64,000 bases of DNA from Diadema setosum (Eukaryota; Echinodermata; Echinoidea; Diadematoida; Diadematidae): assembly GCA_033980235.1 (NCBI GenBank), contig CM067066.1, forward strand, positions 32,001,180-32,065,179. The letters run 5' to 3'. The first letter of the stretch is position 1, and each line of letters opens with the position of its first letter. The notes beneath the pieces were generated by a model. The model was given only the letters and a program-made list of their open reading frames with translations. It made no database searches and was not told where the DNA came from. The position numbers and the translations under genes were made by a program. Shown here piece by piece: positions 10,401 through 19,914 of this stretch.

Positions 10401-13400
10401 CTCAGGTGAGCGCTAGACCCGTGGGTCTCTTGTTTTTTTTTTTCTTCTTGCCTTTGAGGTGTTAGTACATAAGGAGGGGTCAAGTCAGATACCTTAATTT
10501 GCTTCTTCGTAGCTCAATGGTTAATATGGTGTGTGTGTGTGTATTTATATCTGTCCGTCTATGTGTGTGCTTCTGTATATATTGTGGGTGCAGTGGTATC
10601 CTGACATTACATAGAGAGTTTGAATGCAGAAATAGCAGATAAACACTAATTTCAATTTTTTTTTTTACATTAAGTCATCATAAAAGAGAAAAATTAACTC
10701 GTAATTTTCAATGATATACATTTGTAACAAATAGTTTTGAAGTTATTAAAATTATTATATAGAGTTCTATGTAATTATTTTTGGTTTCCAGCAACTTCAA
10801 TCATAAATACCAGGTATATATACCAGTTGATAAAAGTTGATAAGTCAGTTTTTTAATTTAAACCCTTCATATATTCTTTTCCTGCAGCTGTAACTACATA
10901 TACAATGTAATTGCAATTGTGACTGGAGTTTCTTCCCTAGTATCCATTATTCATAGACATAGTACTAGTACCTGTTTTCCAATTTCATTCTCCTTGTAAA
11001 GCTTGGAATTTGCACCCTTTGAGCTCACTTGAATTGTACCGGGATGTCCTGCTCCCAACCTCCCATCTCCCCCCTCCCCCCCCCCCAAAAAAAAAAAAAA
11101 AGAGGAAAAGATGTTTTGTTTCCATTCCTGAAAGCACATATGAGCAATGTGAGCTTCAGTGTCTTCATTCAGGTTGTTGTAAAAGCTAGTTTTACTAATA
11201 GGTTTTTTTTTTTTCTTTTTCTGAATATCTGCAGAATCACTGGGTGCCAATATCCGAGTCGTCAACCATAGAAACATCTCGATTGGTGCCAACTAGTAAC
11301 AGGGAAGCAACAACTCCTTCAGAGGAACTCATGGACTCAGGTAAGACTATTGCACTTTAGGGGAGTGCTGCTTTTATGCAAAGCTGCCATTTGTGCCCCC
11401 CCCCCCAAAAAAAAAAGTGTTTATGTGTCATATATTGGTAGTGTTCTGAATGTTACTAAAGGACTAGGTGGGGAGTTTAGCCCTAGTGCCTCTTATGTAA
11501 CATATGTAACAATGGTAATGCCATATTTGTATTGTACATTACAGTATGTCATCAAATTGAATTGTGCTAAAAGAATGAATTAATTGTCAACCAGTTCATT
11601 GAAATGAAAGGGGAAAAAAAATTAGTGTTCTCAAAAGTTCTACAAAGTTGTAATTCATGGAGGGGGGGGGGGGGGGACTCTACATCAACCTCACGAAGCA
11701 TGTACCGTACAACTTTTCAACAATGAATATCACTGCATTTTTCATGTACATTCTTCATATTGGGCTTCCTCCTCTAGCAAACTGGGTCACTTTCCGTAAC
11801 CTCTTCCCAGCCCATGTGTCGGAGCGAGCATCGCCGGTGCCCCTCGTCAAGTGGGCGGAGCTGCCAGAGCTGTGGTCGATCATGACGCGGCAGGAGACCC
11901 TCTACCCCAGGCAGGTGGGCTGTCTGAAGGGGCACCCATCGCTAGGCGAGAGAATGAGGTCCATCCTCCTAGACTGGTTAATCGAAGTGAGTGACAAACT
12001 TTTCAATCAAACATGATTGAAACTGAAGTGAAAGCAAGAGATTATAAAGCATAGGGATGAAGATAGGAGGTACCAGTATGAGTTTTCTTCCAATTTGTCT
12101 GCCCTCTGTGCAAATGAAATTTGTAAAATCGCAACTGCTTCACAAACATGTCTGAAAAAGGGAACCTGTGGGAATCGAACCTGTCATTCATTACTTCTTT
12201 CCCGACAGTGACACTACCACCAGACTATCTCTGGTTGCTTGCAGGGACACAATGAACTTGGAACAAATACATAGATATTTTATGAACTTTCAAATCCTAC
12301 AGCAATGTCATTTAAGTATGAAGAATTGGAAATCTCGCGGGGAGAACAAGAAATGCCATGTTATTGTACACTGCGATAGTGTACCTCTTCTTGAATGTGA
12401 TTCTGTGCGTGTATGGTCAACAGAGACAGTGGTATAAAACCAGGGTCATAAAAGCACTGTTTTCATCAAAATTTCCCATCGTTTCGGCAGGATAACAAAA
12501 AAAGAAAAGAAAAAAGAAAGTTGAAAAATGTGATATGGGAGAAAGTGTCCTGTGGAAACTTGTTTTGCAAGAAGAAGTGCTATCCATGCACCCTAGCGTC
12601 CAGATTAGGCAATGCTGCCACAACCTCCCAAAACAGAACAATACAGAAAGTGAGTTCAAAAGACAGCAGAAACCGTGTACACAGCTCATGCACAATGGTC
12701 TTCATTGTTGTCGGTCAGTTCAGGAAAAGCAGTTTGGACTTGAACATATCAATACTGGCTGGGAGTGTGGTCAGGCTCTCAAGATCCCCACGTGGTCATT
12801 AAATAATCAATGGACACCACTCCCTTTTACCTCTCTTGCAGTTCGATTGGTCATTCAGCGGGTCCCATTCATTCATTGCCTTGACCAATCAATAGGTCAA
12901 ACCCTTTGTTGTACTGCCCACTGGCAATGCCTATTCAAGGGAAGCCGGCCCAATAAGATGCAAATACAAGAAGCATTGTTCTTCAATTGCACTGCTGATG
13001 TCCGATTCTTGTAAAGAAATTCTGAAAGGCGGGAATGGATGGACATGACTTTCACTGCACCAGGTCAATTATGGTCAAGACTTTGTGGTGCCTAGTGAAA
13101 TTAGATAAACTGTGTACCATTCACTGGAAAGCCAAGCTAAGACTTAAAATGAAAGTGAGACTGTCTAGGGATTAGGATCCATGGTAGGATTTTCCCCATG
13201 GTGAGCTGTAAAACATAAATTATGGCAGCAGTGACCTGATATATAATAATTGTTGCAGTATGTTTCTGTGTTCACAACAGATCTTCATAATCTGTATACA
13301 GTGAAAAAGTATCGTTTCTATGCTTTGCTATTCAAACTATTTTCATTTATCCTGCATGGAGCATGTGGAAATGTAGCATTTTTTCCCCCATTAAATTAAA

Positions 13401-16400
13401 GTCAATCTTTTCAGGAATACCATTGATGCAATTTTTTTTTTTTTGGTCAAAGTGTAAAGAGCCAGCAAAATAATGATTTGCATTTGTTTTAATAATGAGT
13501 TTTACAACTCAAGCGATATCTGCAAGTTAACAAATAATCTGCATTAAGCAAAGTGTTGGCAAAACGTTGAATGAATAATTTTTTCTGCATCATTAGGATT
13601 TCTTGTTATGCTTTCATTTCTACTTTGTTAACAATTCTTATTGCTGTTTTGTTTTTACAGGTTTGTGAAGTGTACAGGTTACACCGCGAGACATTCTATC
13701 TTGCAGTAGACTTTGTAGATAGGTACCTGGCAGCAAATAAGAACATTCCAAAGACAAAACTACAGCTGATTGGCATCACGGCACTATTCATTGCAGCAAA
13801 GTTAGAAGTGAGTTTCAAATAGGAATCATATATTAACTTTGTGTGAACACTAATGCAAGGGTTTCAGCAACTATACAATGATAATTTTAAAAGAAAAGAT
13901 GAGAGTTTGTTACATAATTTAATTGAAAAAAAAAGACTGTAGCTCTTGTCTGTGAGCAGCATTGATAACTGTTAAAACGCTAAAACATGGTAAGTACACA
14001 AACTTTGTACAAAGCAGACATCCCTTCTTTAAGCATATCACATTAAACTTTCAAAAAAAAATTAAAGATTATATTGCATGCATGATCTCTTTAACATTTA
14101 CTTTGAATTTTACCTATGATACGAATTTTAGACCAAATTTATAAAGTTGATTCTTAGTTCAAAGATTGCTCAGGATGTATATTGATTCAAAAGTCTATTT
14201 AAGTCAGATTGTAAGTCCAAGATAACCATATATGATTGACATGCCAAAGTGCTTACCTGAGAAGTTTTCACTATTTTCTGTCAAGGTGCCCAATTTTACG
14301 CTCTAAAACATCAAGAAGTACTGTACACGTCATATGTGACCGGCGACAACAGTTTCAGGCAAAAGTCGGGGATTTTGAAAATTCATTTTTTCACTGAATC
14401 ACATTGCCCATTTCCTAAGCTTTGCATTGATATAAAACACTTGCATTCTTTGGCACCATAAGTGGGCATGGAAAGCGAAATAAAATGCAATTTTTAAGTT
14501 GTTAGCCTGACAAAATTGCGAGAAAACGGGCTTTGAAGATTCACCTCTTTCTCAAAGCAATGTCCGAGCGGCGATGCGAGGTGAGAATCACCCATCCGTG
14601 CGATGGTGCCAATCGATGTTAAGCTCCGCCTCTAGCAACCACATCGCCTTCTGATTGGCTCACTGAGAGAGTCAAATTTCCCGGGCACCCTTCCTAGGAG
14701 CTCAGCGTATGGAGTCGAAAAACAATGCGGTTCGCTCGGGTTTGTTTTACCATTACGTCTTTCAATATGGCGGATACGATAATTGCACGTATGGTGTACA
14801 TGTGTATGGGCGCACGCATTACGCAATGGCATCCACACGCCATGACCATGTGCATGTAACAGGAGCAGGTGGCGAATCCACACATTTACAAATCGCGTTT
14901 TCATTGTTGTTGATTTGACTTTATCATTGGCGACCCTTTTGTAGGCAGAAAAATGCCAGTGCTGGCAAAGGTCACGCTTCCTGTTTGTTTTGCTTTTACA
15001 AGCCGTGCATATGTTGCCTTGTTCGGTGGTGTTAATTATACAGTATTAAACAAACACGACTCGTTAATTTCGTGCGATCTTGATGTGTAGTGTTTGAATA
15101 TAACTGGTTTCATGTGACCTCTCCTTTCCTCTCATCTACATTCCCTTGAGTCAGTCTGCTGTCATAATTTTTACTACATGTACAAGTAGACTATTGTTTT
15201 TTCTTTTCACACGATTATGTCGCGCTAAATGATATTTGTTTCACTTCCGTTGTCGAACATTGCGGTAGATTAGTTTGGATAGAAAGCCAAACGAAAAGCA
15301 CGCACTACAGCGTATAAACCACTATAGCAAGAACAATGGAGCATGTAATCATGCATGCGTGGACAAAGCATTCCCCAAACGCTGCAACTGGTGTCTCCGA
15401 AAGCCGAATTATGTAAATTTGTGCGACACACCAGCCAATCGCATGCGAGACCTTGCGCCGTAGCAACGCTGGGGATATTGGCGCGGCGTTCGAAAGAAGC
15501 TCAAAACTGACGAGTGCGATCCAACATAGGGTGCTTAAAATTCCATTTTCGATAGGAAAAACGTAGTCTTATGCTATGAAATTTAGTGTAGATGTAGAAA
15601 CCATATCAAAGATTCGATTTCTGCAAAAAACCCGAATCGACAAAAATAATGGTAAAAATCTTTGTACCCCACCTAGGAGGAAATTTGCTCTTGCGACTTT
15701 TGCCTGAAACCGTTGTCGCGGGTCACATATGTTTAGCAAGTCTAAATTTTTGTGAATCAGGACTTCCCGACAATATCGCGTGTGGTTAAATTCACGAGCG
15801 TTAGAATACAGTACCGAACAGAGAAATGTGTATGTGCACGTCATATTCACATCGGGGTCAGTGTCACTATTTTCACATGTCGGTAAATTCATGAATAGCA
15901 GTTGACTGACGAAATTTGCAAAAATAAAAACCTCATGAAATATTTGGCATTACAGTAGTTTATCCTTTAATGAACTTTACCTATCTACTCACTTCTGCTC
16001 TTACCCTCAGGAAATCTATCCACCAAAACTCCACGAGTTTGCGTATGTGACAGATGGGGCATGCAGTGAGGACGAGATCCTCAACCAAGAACTTGTCATC
16101 CTGAAGGTAATGTGGTCTGACTGGAGGCAGAATGCATACATTCATTATCAATACAGCAGCTGATCATAGAACTGATTTGCTAAAGAAGAAGAATAATGAT
16201 TCTGAGACATTTGAACCGCATCTACCATGTATGTACCAGAAATAGACCAGTCTTCAAATTTACAGATATTAGTAAAAGTAGTTGTGATAGTAGCATTGCT
16301 GTCATTTTTTTTTTGTATTATCAACATCAGTGTCATTAATGTTATGATTTATAATATATCATCAACTCTAAATTTACTTTGACATTCTTTGCTTTTCAGG

Positions 16401-19400
16401 AGTTATTGTAATATAGGTGACTCCTATTATAACAAAATCCTGGGGACTGGCAATTTTCTTTCATTATTTTATCAAAATTTTGTTACAGCCAAACAACAGA
16501 AGATATAAGGATACTTAGAGAATACTTTTGGGGGTCTGAAATTAAAATTTGTTGTAAGAAGAGTTTCATTATAACTGTGTTTGTAATAACAGGAGTGCAC
16601 TGTACATTAGGGTCTGATTAATCAGAACTCACTACTCTGAAATTTGTATCCTGGTCATGGAACTGAAGGAAGACTTGATGAGACACGGAATTGTTAACAA
16701 CAGCGAGAGGACAATGACACAATATATATAATATTGACAGAAAAAAAGAAATGATCGGATGGTATTACTTTGCCATTTGCCAGTATTTTTATCACTGTCT
16801 TTGTATGTATTTCTTCCAGGCGCTGAAGTGGGACCTGTCCCCAATCACTGTCAACACCTGGCTGAATGCTTTCATGCAAATCTGCAATGCTGACGAGATC
16901 GCCAACCAGAAGACCAACTTCCACATCCCAGCCTACTCCTCCAGTGACTTCATCAAGGTGGCTCAGGTGAGAGCACAAACTGGTGGCATTCATGAGTGTT
17001 CAGCTGATCCAAAAAGGGAATGATACTGCAGATTTGTGGAGGGGGGGGGGGGGGGGAGGAAAGGAGAGAAAGGGCAAAAAAGTTTAAAACATTTCCATTT
17101 TTATCACTTTTATAGCTTGATGAAAGATGTGACCCAGTGCTTGTGAAAAGGTAGTTTTGCTTGTTTGCATATTATTTGCATATTATACACAGTTTATGGT
17201 GCAAGAGATTCAGACAACCGATACTTAATGCCTTATGCTGTTTCAGATAAAGCTGCTGTCAGATTTTTCTTTGGAAATTATCAGTTTTGCCTGTCCTGTG
17301 TGTCATGTTGAGAGAGTGCTGGTAAAATTGATGCCACTCCTGAAACTGTCTCATACAGCTGATGTTTTATCATGTCTGCTATTTGTATGGATCCACTTTA
17401 GCACATCATGAATTGTAATAATGTGATCAGACTTTGTTCACAGCTGTAAATGTAAAGTTAATTATGAATGAAATGCTACCCTCTTGTATCTGGTTATGCA
17501 CTGTAAGTTCAGTAAGTCATGAACCATTATGTCCCGGTAGACTACAGACAGTTGATATGGCGGTCTCCATTTCCAGTCCATTTGCAGAAATCGTAATGCC
17601 TTTCAGCAAAGGACATTTCTTCCTCCGTGCATAGTGTGTATGCTTTACTTTGCCAAGTCTTCTTGATTCTGGAGGAGGCTTCCTGAAATTCAAACATGTC
17701 TGCACGTCCTGACAAAAAGATTATGATTGCCCCCCCGTTTCAGAATGATTATAACCTATTGAGATGGTAGCTCATTACAAGTACCTCCCTCATAGCTCTC
17801 TTAAACCTTTGCTGATTTTGATATTTGGGTCAGGTTGTCCTTGCGAATGAGTGTTTTGTGTTGTATAATGTTACAATCATTTTCTAGAATGAAGATGACC
17901 TGCATGTATCTGTATTTAATTTTCAGTAGGAGTTTTTATGCTGCTGTCATCATTTATGTTAATTTTGTTGTTGTTGTCAGTGTTACAAATTGTTTCAAAT
18001 TGCTTCTCAATGACTTCATATTGGCAGCTCCTGGATGTATGCACCCTGGACATTGGATCCCTAGATTTTGAGTACAGCACCTTGGCAGCGTCTGCCCTCT
18101 ATCACATGACCAATGAGGAGCTCACCCTGGAGGTCACAGGTAATAAATGCAATATGTCTCACACAAGGGTTAGCAAATCTTTGTGACTTCAGGCTAGTCC
18201 ACAACTTGAAATTTGAGCATGCTGCAAGCTCAGAATCTGAGAATATTGCAGAAATTATATGTATCGCGAGCACGTAGTACGCAGTATTTCGTGGCTTATT
18301 GCTGCTTACATTCAATGTTCTCTCAAATGTTTAGCACACAAATATGAGTACCAGGTAGTTTGATTTTCTTATATTTTGCACATGTTTTTCACATGTTTGA
18401 CCACATTTTGTTTTGAGCTTGTCGCAAATTCTTTAGGATGTTGCATAGCATGTTGCTGGCTTTTGAGGATGTTGCACAAGAGTTTGAGCATGTTGCAGCG
18501 ACATGCTGAAACCCCTTGTGGACTACCCTGAACTTAGTGATTCAGGTTGCAATGCATAGACCTGCTTTACATTACTGTAAAAGTGGACACTTTTCACCTG
18601 AGTAATATTTCAAACTTGGTCAGTTGAGGTGAATTTTGCGTATTTGTAATTCTGCAGGAGCAAAATATGAATTAGTATTAAATGTTAAAAAAAAAATTGA
18701 GCTTTTATCTTCGCGCTAGTTGCATATCTTGTGAAGCATGCGAAAAATTTGCGTGCCACAAAAATTTCCACTTAAAAGTATATTGTTGATTTCCAAATCA
18801 GATTTTGAACATGTAATCCCTTGGGGGCAACATCTGCAAAAAAGGAAATGTATGTTATTGTTGGATTCTTTGTTCACACTGGCGAAATTTCTTTACAGAA
18901 GGGGTTCACTGTTCTGTGCTCAGTTTATGTACATATTTTTTTTTTTTTTTTTGCTCATATTCAGAATTGTGATGTTTGTTGCAATAATAGAATGAAATAA
19001 TTAGTTTTACTTGCAGATGCATGATGATTGCTCTTCCAGATGGATCTGCGTGCAAAACCTTTATTTCTTTTCATGTTTTCTCTTTTATCTTTTCTTGGTA
19101 GGGATGAAATGGGATGACATCGCGGTCTGTGTCCAGTGGATGTCAGCGTTCGCCATAACCATCAGAGAGATGGGCGTCGCCCAGCTCAAGAGCTTCAAGA
19201 ATGTCTTTCCAGGGGATGCCCACAACATCCAGACACACTGCTCAGGATTAGAACTACTGGTGAGTCTTGCTCACATTGTTGCCTGGCTGTTCTGGTTGGC
19301 CCATGCGGTCTAGGAAACTACATTTCTGTGATTCACTGCTGTATCTTATTTTTATTGTGATTTTTATATTTGGCGTTAGTGTGTCATAAGGTAGACTTAA

Positions 19401-19914
19401 AAATTCTTTTTCTTTTGACCCCTTTGTTGTTTACTGTAACATCAGAAATGTGAAACAGCTGCTGCTGCCTTTCACTACGTGAAACTTTCACAAAGTGCTG
19501 CCAATGTAGAAGAGTATACTTACATTTACTTGATTGTGCAGACAAAAGCTATGCACTGTACTGTCACGAAAGATGAGCTCCTTGCAAAATTTACATCTCC
19601 AATGTCAATGCAATATTTACCATTTTGTTTATGAGATCCTGCATTATTGATGTCAATTTGATGGTAGATTGAAGTCCATCTTAAGAGTTTTTATCTTCAT
19701 ATCTTTTGAGTTTTTATCTTCATATCTTTTGTAACAATGTCTCCATGGATATGTGTACGCTTTGACCCATCTGCATTTTCTTTTCCCACCATAGGAGAAG
19801 TCTCAGGAGAGGCTGAAGGAGATCCGGGAGGCTGCATGCTGCAGTCCAGTGCAGGTGCCTGGTGTCCTGACCCCTCCTCAAAGCAACGAGAAAGGGTATA
19901 AAGGTGTTCTATGA
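7443..19914 (+). CDS. CCNE: Cyclin E, complete, 11 coding exons, 423 residues
   Basis: Regulatory subunit of CDK2 that drives entry into S phase; nuclear. Exons: 7443-7456, 7682-7790, 7974-8027, 11235-11340, 11778-11986, 13661-13807, 16011-16106, 16820-16966, 18028-18139, 19102-19259, 19795-19914. Every junction is GT-AG and in phase, and 423 residues fits the family (about 400-420). Seen in the product: basic motif RKRKTR at 32-37 (likely nuclear localisation signal); cyclin box from about 126 with MRSILLDW at 154-161 (hydrophobic-patch helix), then [16 protein letters not shown] and [17 protein letters not shown]; second cyclin fold from about 250; and GVLTPPQS, with Thr410 and Ser414 matching the human Thr380/Ser384 Fbw7 degron. 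A second candidate degron, TTPSEE, is at 85-90. The next gene is on the same strand 9 kb away. E2F-type sites lie upstream. Identity is certain by family comparison. Confidence 0.97.
7682..7790 (+). CDS. CCNE: Cyclin E exon 2 (N-terminal basic region)
   Basis: Between CTTTCAG and GTGAGT. Encodes residues 5-41, beginning [12 protein letters not shown] and containing the basic stretch TRKRKTRE. Confidence 0.93.
7974..8027 (+). CDS. CCNE: Cyclin E exon 3
   Basis: 54 bp (18 codons) between TTTCACAG and GTGAGT, encoding [18 protein letters not shown], which lines up with the charged helix before the Trp-containing region in other cyclin E proteins. Confidence 0.9.
8131..8138 (+). promoter_or_regulatory. 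E2F consensus TTTCGCGC in CpG-rich part of intron 3
   Basis: An exact TTTSSCGC match inside a GC-rich stretch (8130-8260), unusual for this AT-rich gene. It could be an internal regulatory element, or a chance match in GC-rich sequence. Confidence 0.35.
8846..10432 (+). mobile_element. Helentron/HINE-like element A in cyclin E intron 3
   Basis: The 5' end is a hairpin, AGCTCACCTGAGCC / GGCTCAAGTGAGCT, followed by a CGTCCGGCGTCC run. Then come about 3.5 tandem units of around 325 bp starting near 8929, 9796, 10123 and 10303 (each with ATTTTCATCTTCTTC and AAACTTGGCAGGTAGCATCC). The 3' end has CTCAGGTGAG (inverted copy of the 5' end), then the hairpin AGACCC-GT-GGGTCT at 10415-10428, CTTG, and a T tract. 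Subterminal inverted repeats, internal tandem units, a 3' hairpin and T-tract insertion are the HINE (non-autonomous Helentron) plan. No transposase or helicase frame is present. Unit 1 is interrupted by a pogo-type MITE. Confidence 0.6.
9133..9677. mobile_element. Pogo/Tigger-type MITE inserted in HINE-like element A
   Basis: Ends TACAGTGCACTCCCGTTA and its inverse, with TA duplicated at both borders. The TIR continues into several GTTATAACGAAATTTCGTTATAACG palindromes. CAGTG…GTTATAACGAA ends and TA targets are typical of pogo-like elements. It splits tandem unit 1 of the host element, so it inserted later. No transposase. Confidence 0.85.
10433..11234. other. Cyclin E intron 3, remaining sequence
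   Basis: AT-rich intron with (GT)n near 10530-10550 and C/A and T homopolymers near 11075-11101 and 11203-11220. No exon or element recognised. Confidence 0.5.
11235..11340 (+). CDS. CCNE: Cyclin E exon 4 (candidate N-terminal degron)
   Basis: Between ATCTGCAG and GTAAGA. Encodes residues 60-94, beginning [10 protein letters not shown] and containing [16 protein letters not shown] resembles the human Thr62 phosphodegron (TP followed by acidic residues). Ends in phase 1. Confidence 0.9.
11778..11986 (+). CDS. CCNE: Cyclin E exon 5 (start of cyclin box)
   Basis: Between CTCCTCTAG and GTGAGT. Encodes residues 95-164, including [18 protein letters not shown] and [11 protein letters not shown], the first cyclin-box helix that forms the hydrophobic substrate-docking patch. 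Confidence 0.95.
12100..12245 (-). mobile_element. tRNA-derived SINE
   Basis: The minus strand has a perfect pol III B box GGTTCGATTCC (12181-12171) and, about 55 bp before it, an A-box-like TAGTCTGGTGGTAG. The tRNA fold is degenerate, and a non-tRNA tail (TTTTTCAGACATGTTTGTGA) follows, as in a SINE. In cyclin E intron 5. Confidence 0.5.
12790..12966 (+). promoter_or_regulatory. CCAAT/octamer cluster in cyclin E intron 5
   Basis: Inverted CCAAT at 12846-12850, CCAAT at 12885-12889 and 12950-12954, and a perfect octamer ATGCAAAT at 12958-12965. The combination resembles S-phase (histone-type) promoters. No TATA box or transcript evidence; it may be chance. Confidence 0.3.
12967..13660. other. 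Cyclin E intron 5, 3' part
   Basis: AT-rich intron sequence with a T tract near 13433-13444. Nothing else recognised. Confidence 0.5.
13661..13807 (+). CDS. CCNE: Cyclin E exon 6 (cyclin box core)
   Basis: 147 bp between TTTTTACAG and GTGAGT, residues 165-213. [20 protein letters not shown] and then [15 protein letters not shown] form the CDK-contacting core of the cyclin box. Confidence 0.97.
14331..15731. mobile_element. 1.4-kb non-autonomous TIR element in cyclin E intron 6
   Basis: The ends are 38-bp inverted repeats with two mismatches, beginning CATATGTGACC and continuing GCGACAAC and TTTCAGGCAAAAGTCG. If the TIR starts TGTGACC, the flanks give a TA duplication. The interior is less AT-rich than the host intron, with CCAAT and TAGCAAC motifs and no convincing transposase frame. 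Superfamily not assigned. Confidence 0.75.
16011..16106 (+). CDS. CCNE: Cyclin E exon 7
   Basis: 96 bp between ACCCTCAG and GTAATG, residues 214-245, beginning [20 protein letters not shown]: the highly conserved end of the first cyclin fold. Confidence 0.97.
16411..16604. mobile_element. Degraded pogo-type MITE
   Basis: Left end resembles ACTCCTATTATAACAAAATCC and right end AATAACAGGAGTGCACTGTA, a worn copy of the family at 9133-9677 with most GTTATAACG palindromes mutated. In cyclin E intron 7. Confidence 0.6.
16820..16966 (+). CDS. CCNE: Cyclin E exon 8
   Basis: 147 bp between CTTCCAG and GTGAGA, residues 246-294. [20 protein letters not shown] corresponds to the segment holding the centrosomal localisation motif of vertebrate cyclin E (SWLN…MQ). 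Confidence 0.95.
16967..18027. other. Cyclin E intron 8
   Basis: Contains a G tract at 17040-17056. A segment at 17650-17700 (CCAAGTCTTCTTGATTCTG onward) recurs at 20360-20400 in the 3' UTR region, so it is a low-copy interspersed repeat. No exon seen. Confidence 0.5.
18028..18139 (+). CDS. CCNE: Cyclin E exon 9
   Basis: 112 bp between TTGGCAG and GTAATA, beginning [20 protein letters not shown]: the second cyclin fold. Ends in phase 1. Confidence 0.95.
18140..19101. other. Cyclin E intron 9
   Basis: AT-rich intron. 18420-18510 has an irregular repeat of GTTGCA/GCATGTTGC motifs. T tract at 18937-18952. No exon seen. Confidence 0.5.
19102..19259 (+). CDS. CCNE: Cyclin E exon 10
   Basis: 158 bp between CTTGGTAG and GTGAGT, beginning [20 protein letters not shown] and ending [13 protein letters not shown], matching the HNIQTH signature of cyclin E. 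Confidence 0.96.
19684..19731 (+). repeat. Short tandem duplication
   Basis: GAGTTTTTATCTTCATATCT(TTT) occurs twice in direct succession, 60 bp before the last cyclin E coding exon. Confidence 0.8.
19795..19914 (+). CDS. CCNE: Cyclin E last coding exon with LTPPQS degron
   Basis: After [28 protein letters not shown], then [19 protein letters not shown] and TGA at 19912-19914. Thr410-Pro-Pro-Gln-Ser414 is the Fbw7 (SCF) phosphodegron. A GTATAA inside the exon (19897) could serve as a donor for an alternative C-terminus. Confidence 0.93.
   Translation, partial: EKSQERLKEIREAACCSPVQVPGVLTPPQSNEKGYKGVL

Noticed and set aside
12150..12240. Functional tRNA gene on the minus strand
   Set aside because: The B box is perfect but the acceptor and anticodon stems do not pair and no terminator position fits; a tRNA-derived SINE is more likely.
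12535..13014. 159-codon open frame, one of the longest in the window
   Set aside because: Lies in a cyclin E intron, no recognisable domain, no splice or codon support, and it overlaps another long frame on the same strand; likely chance.
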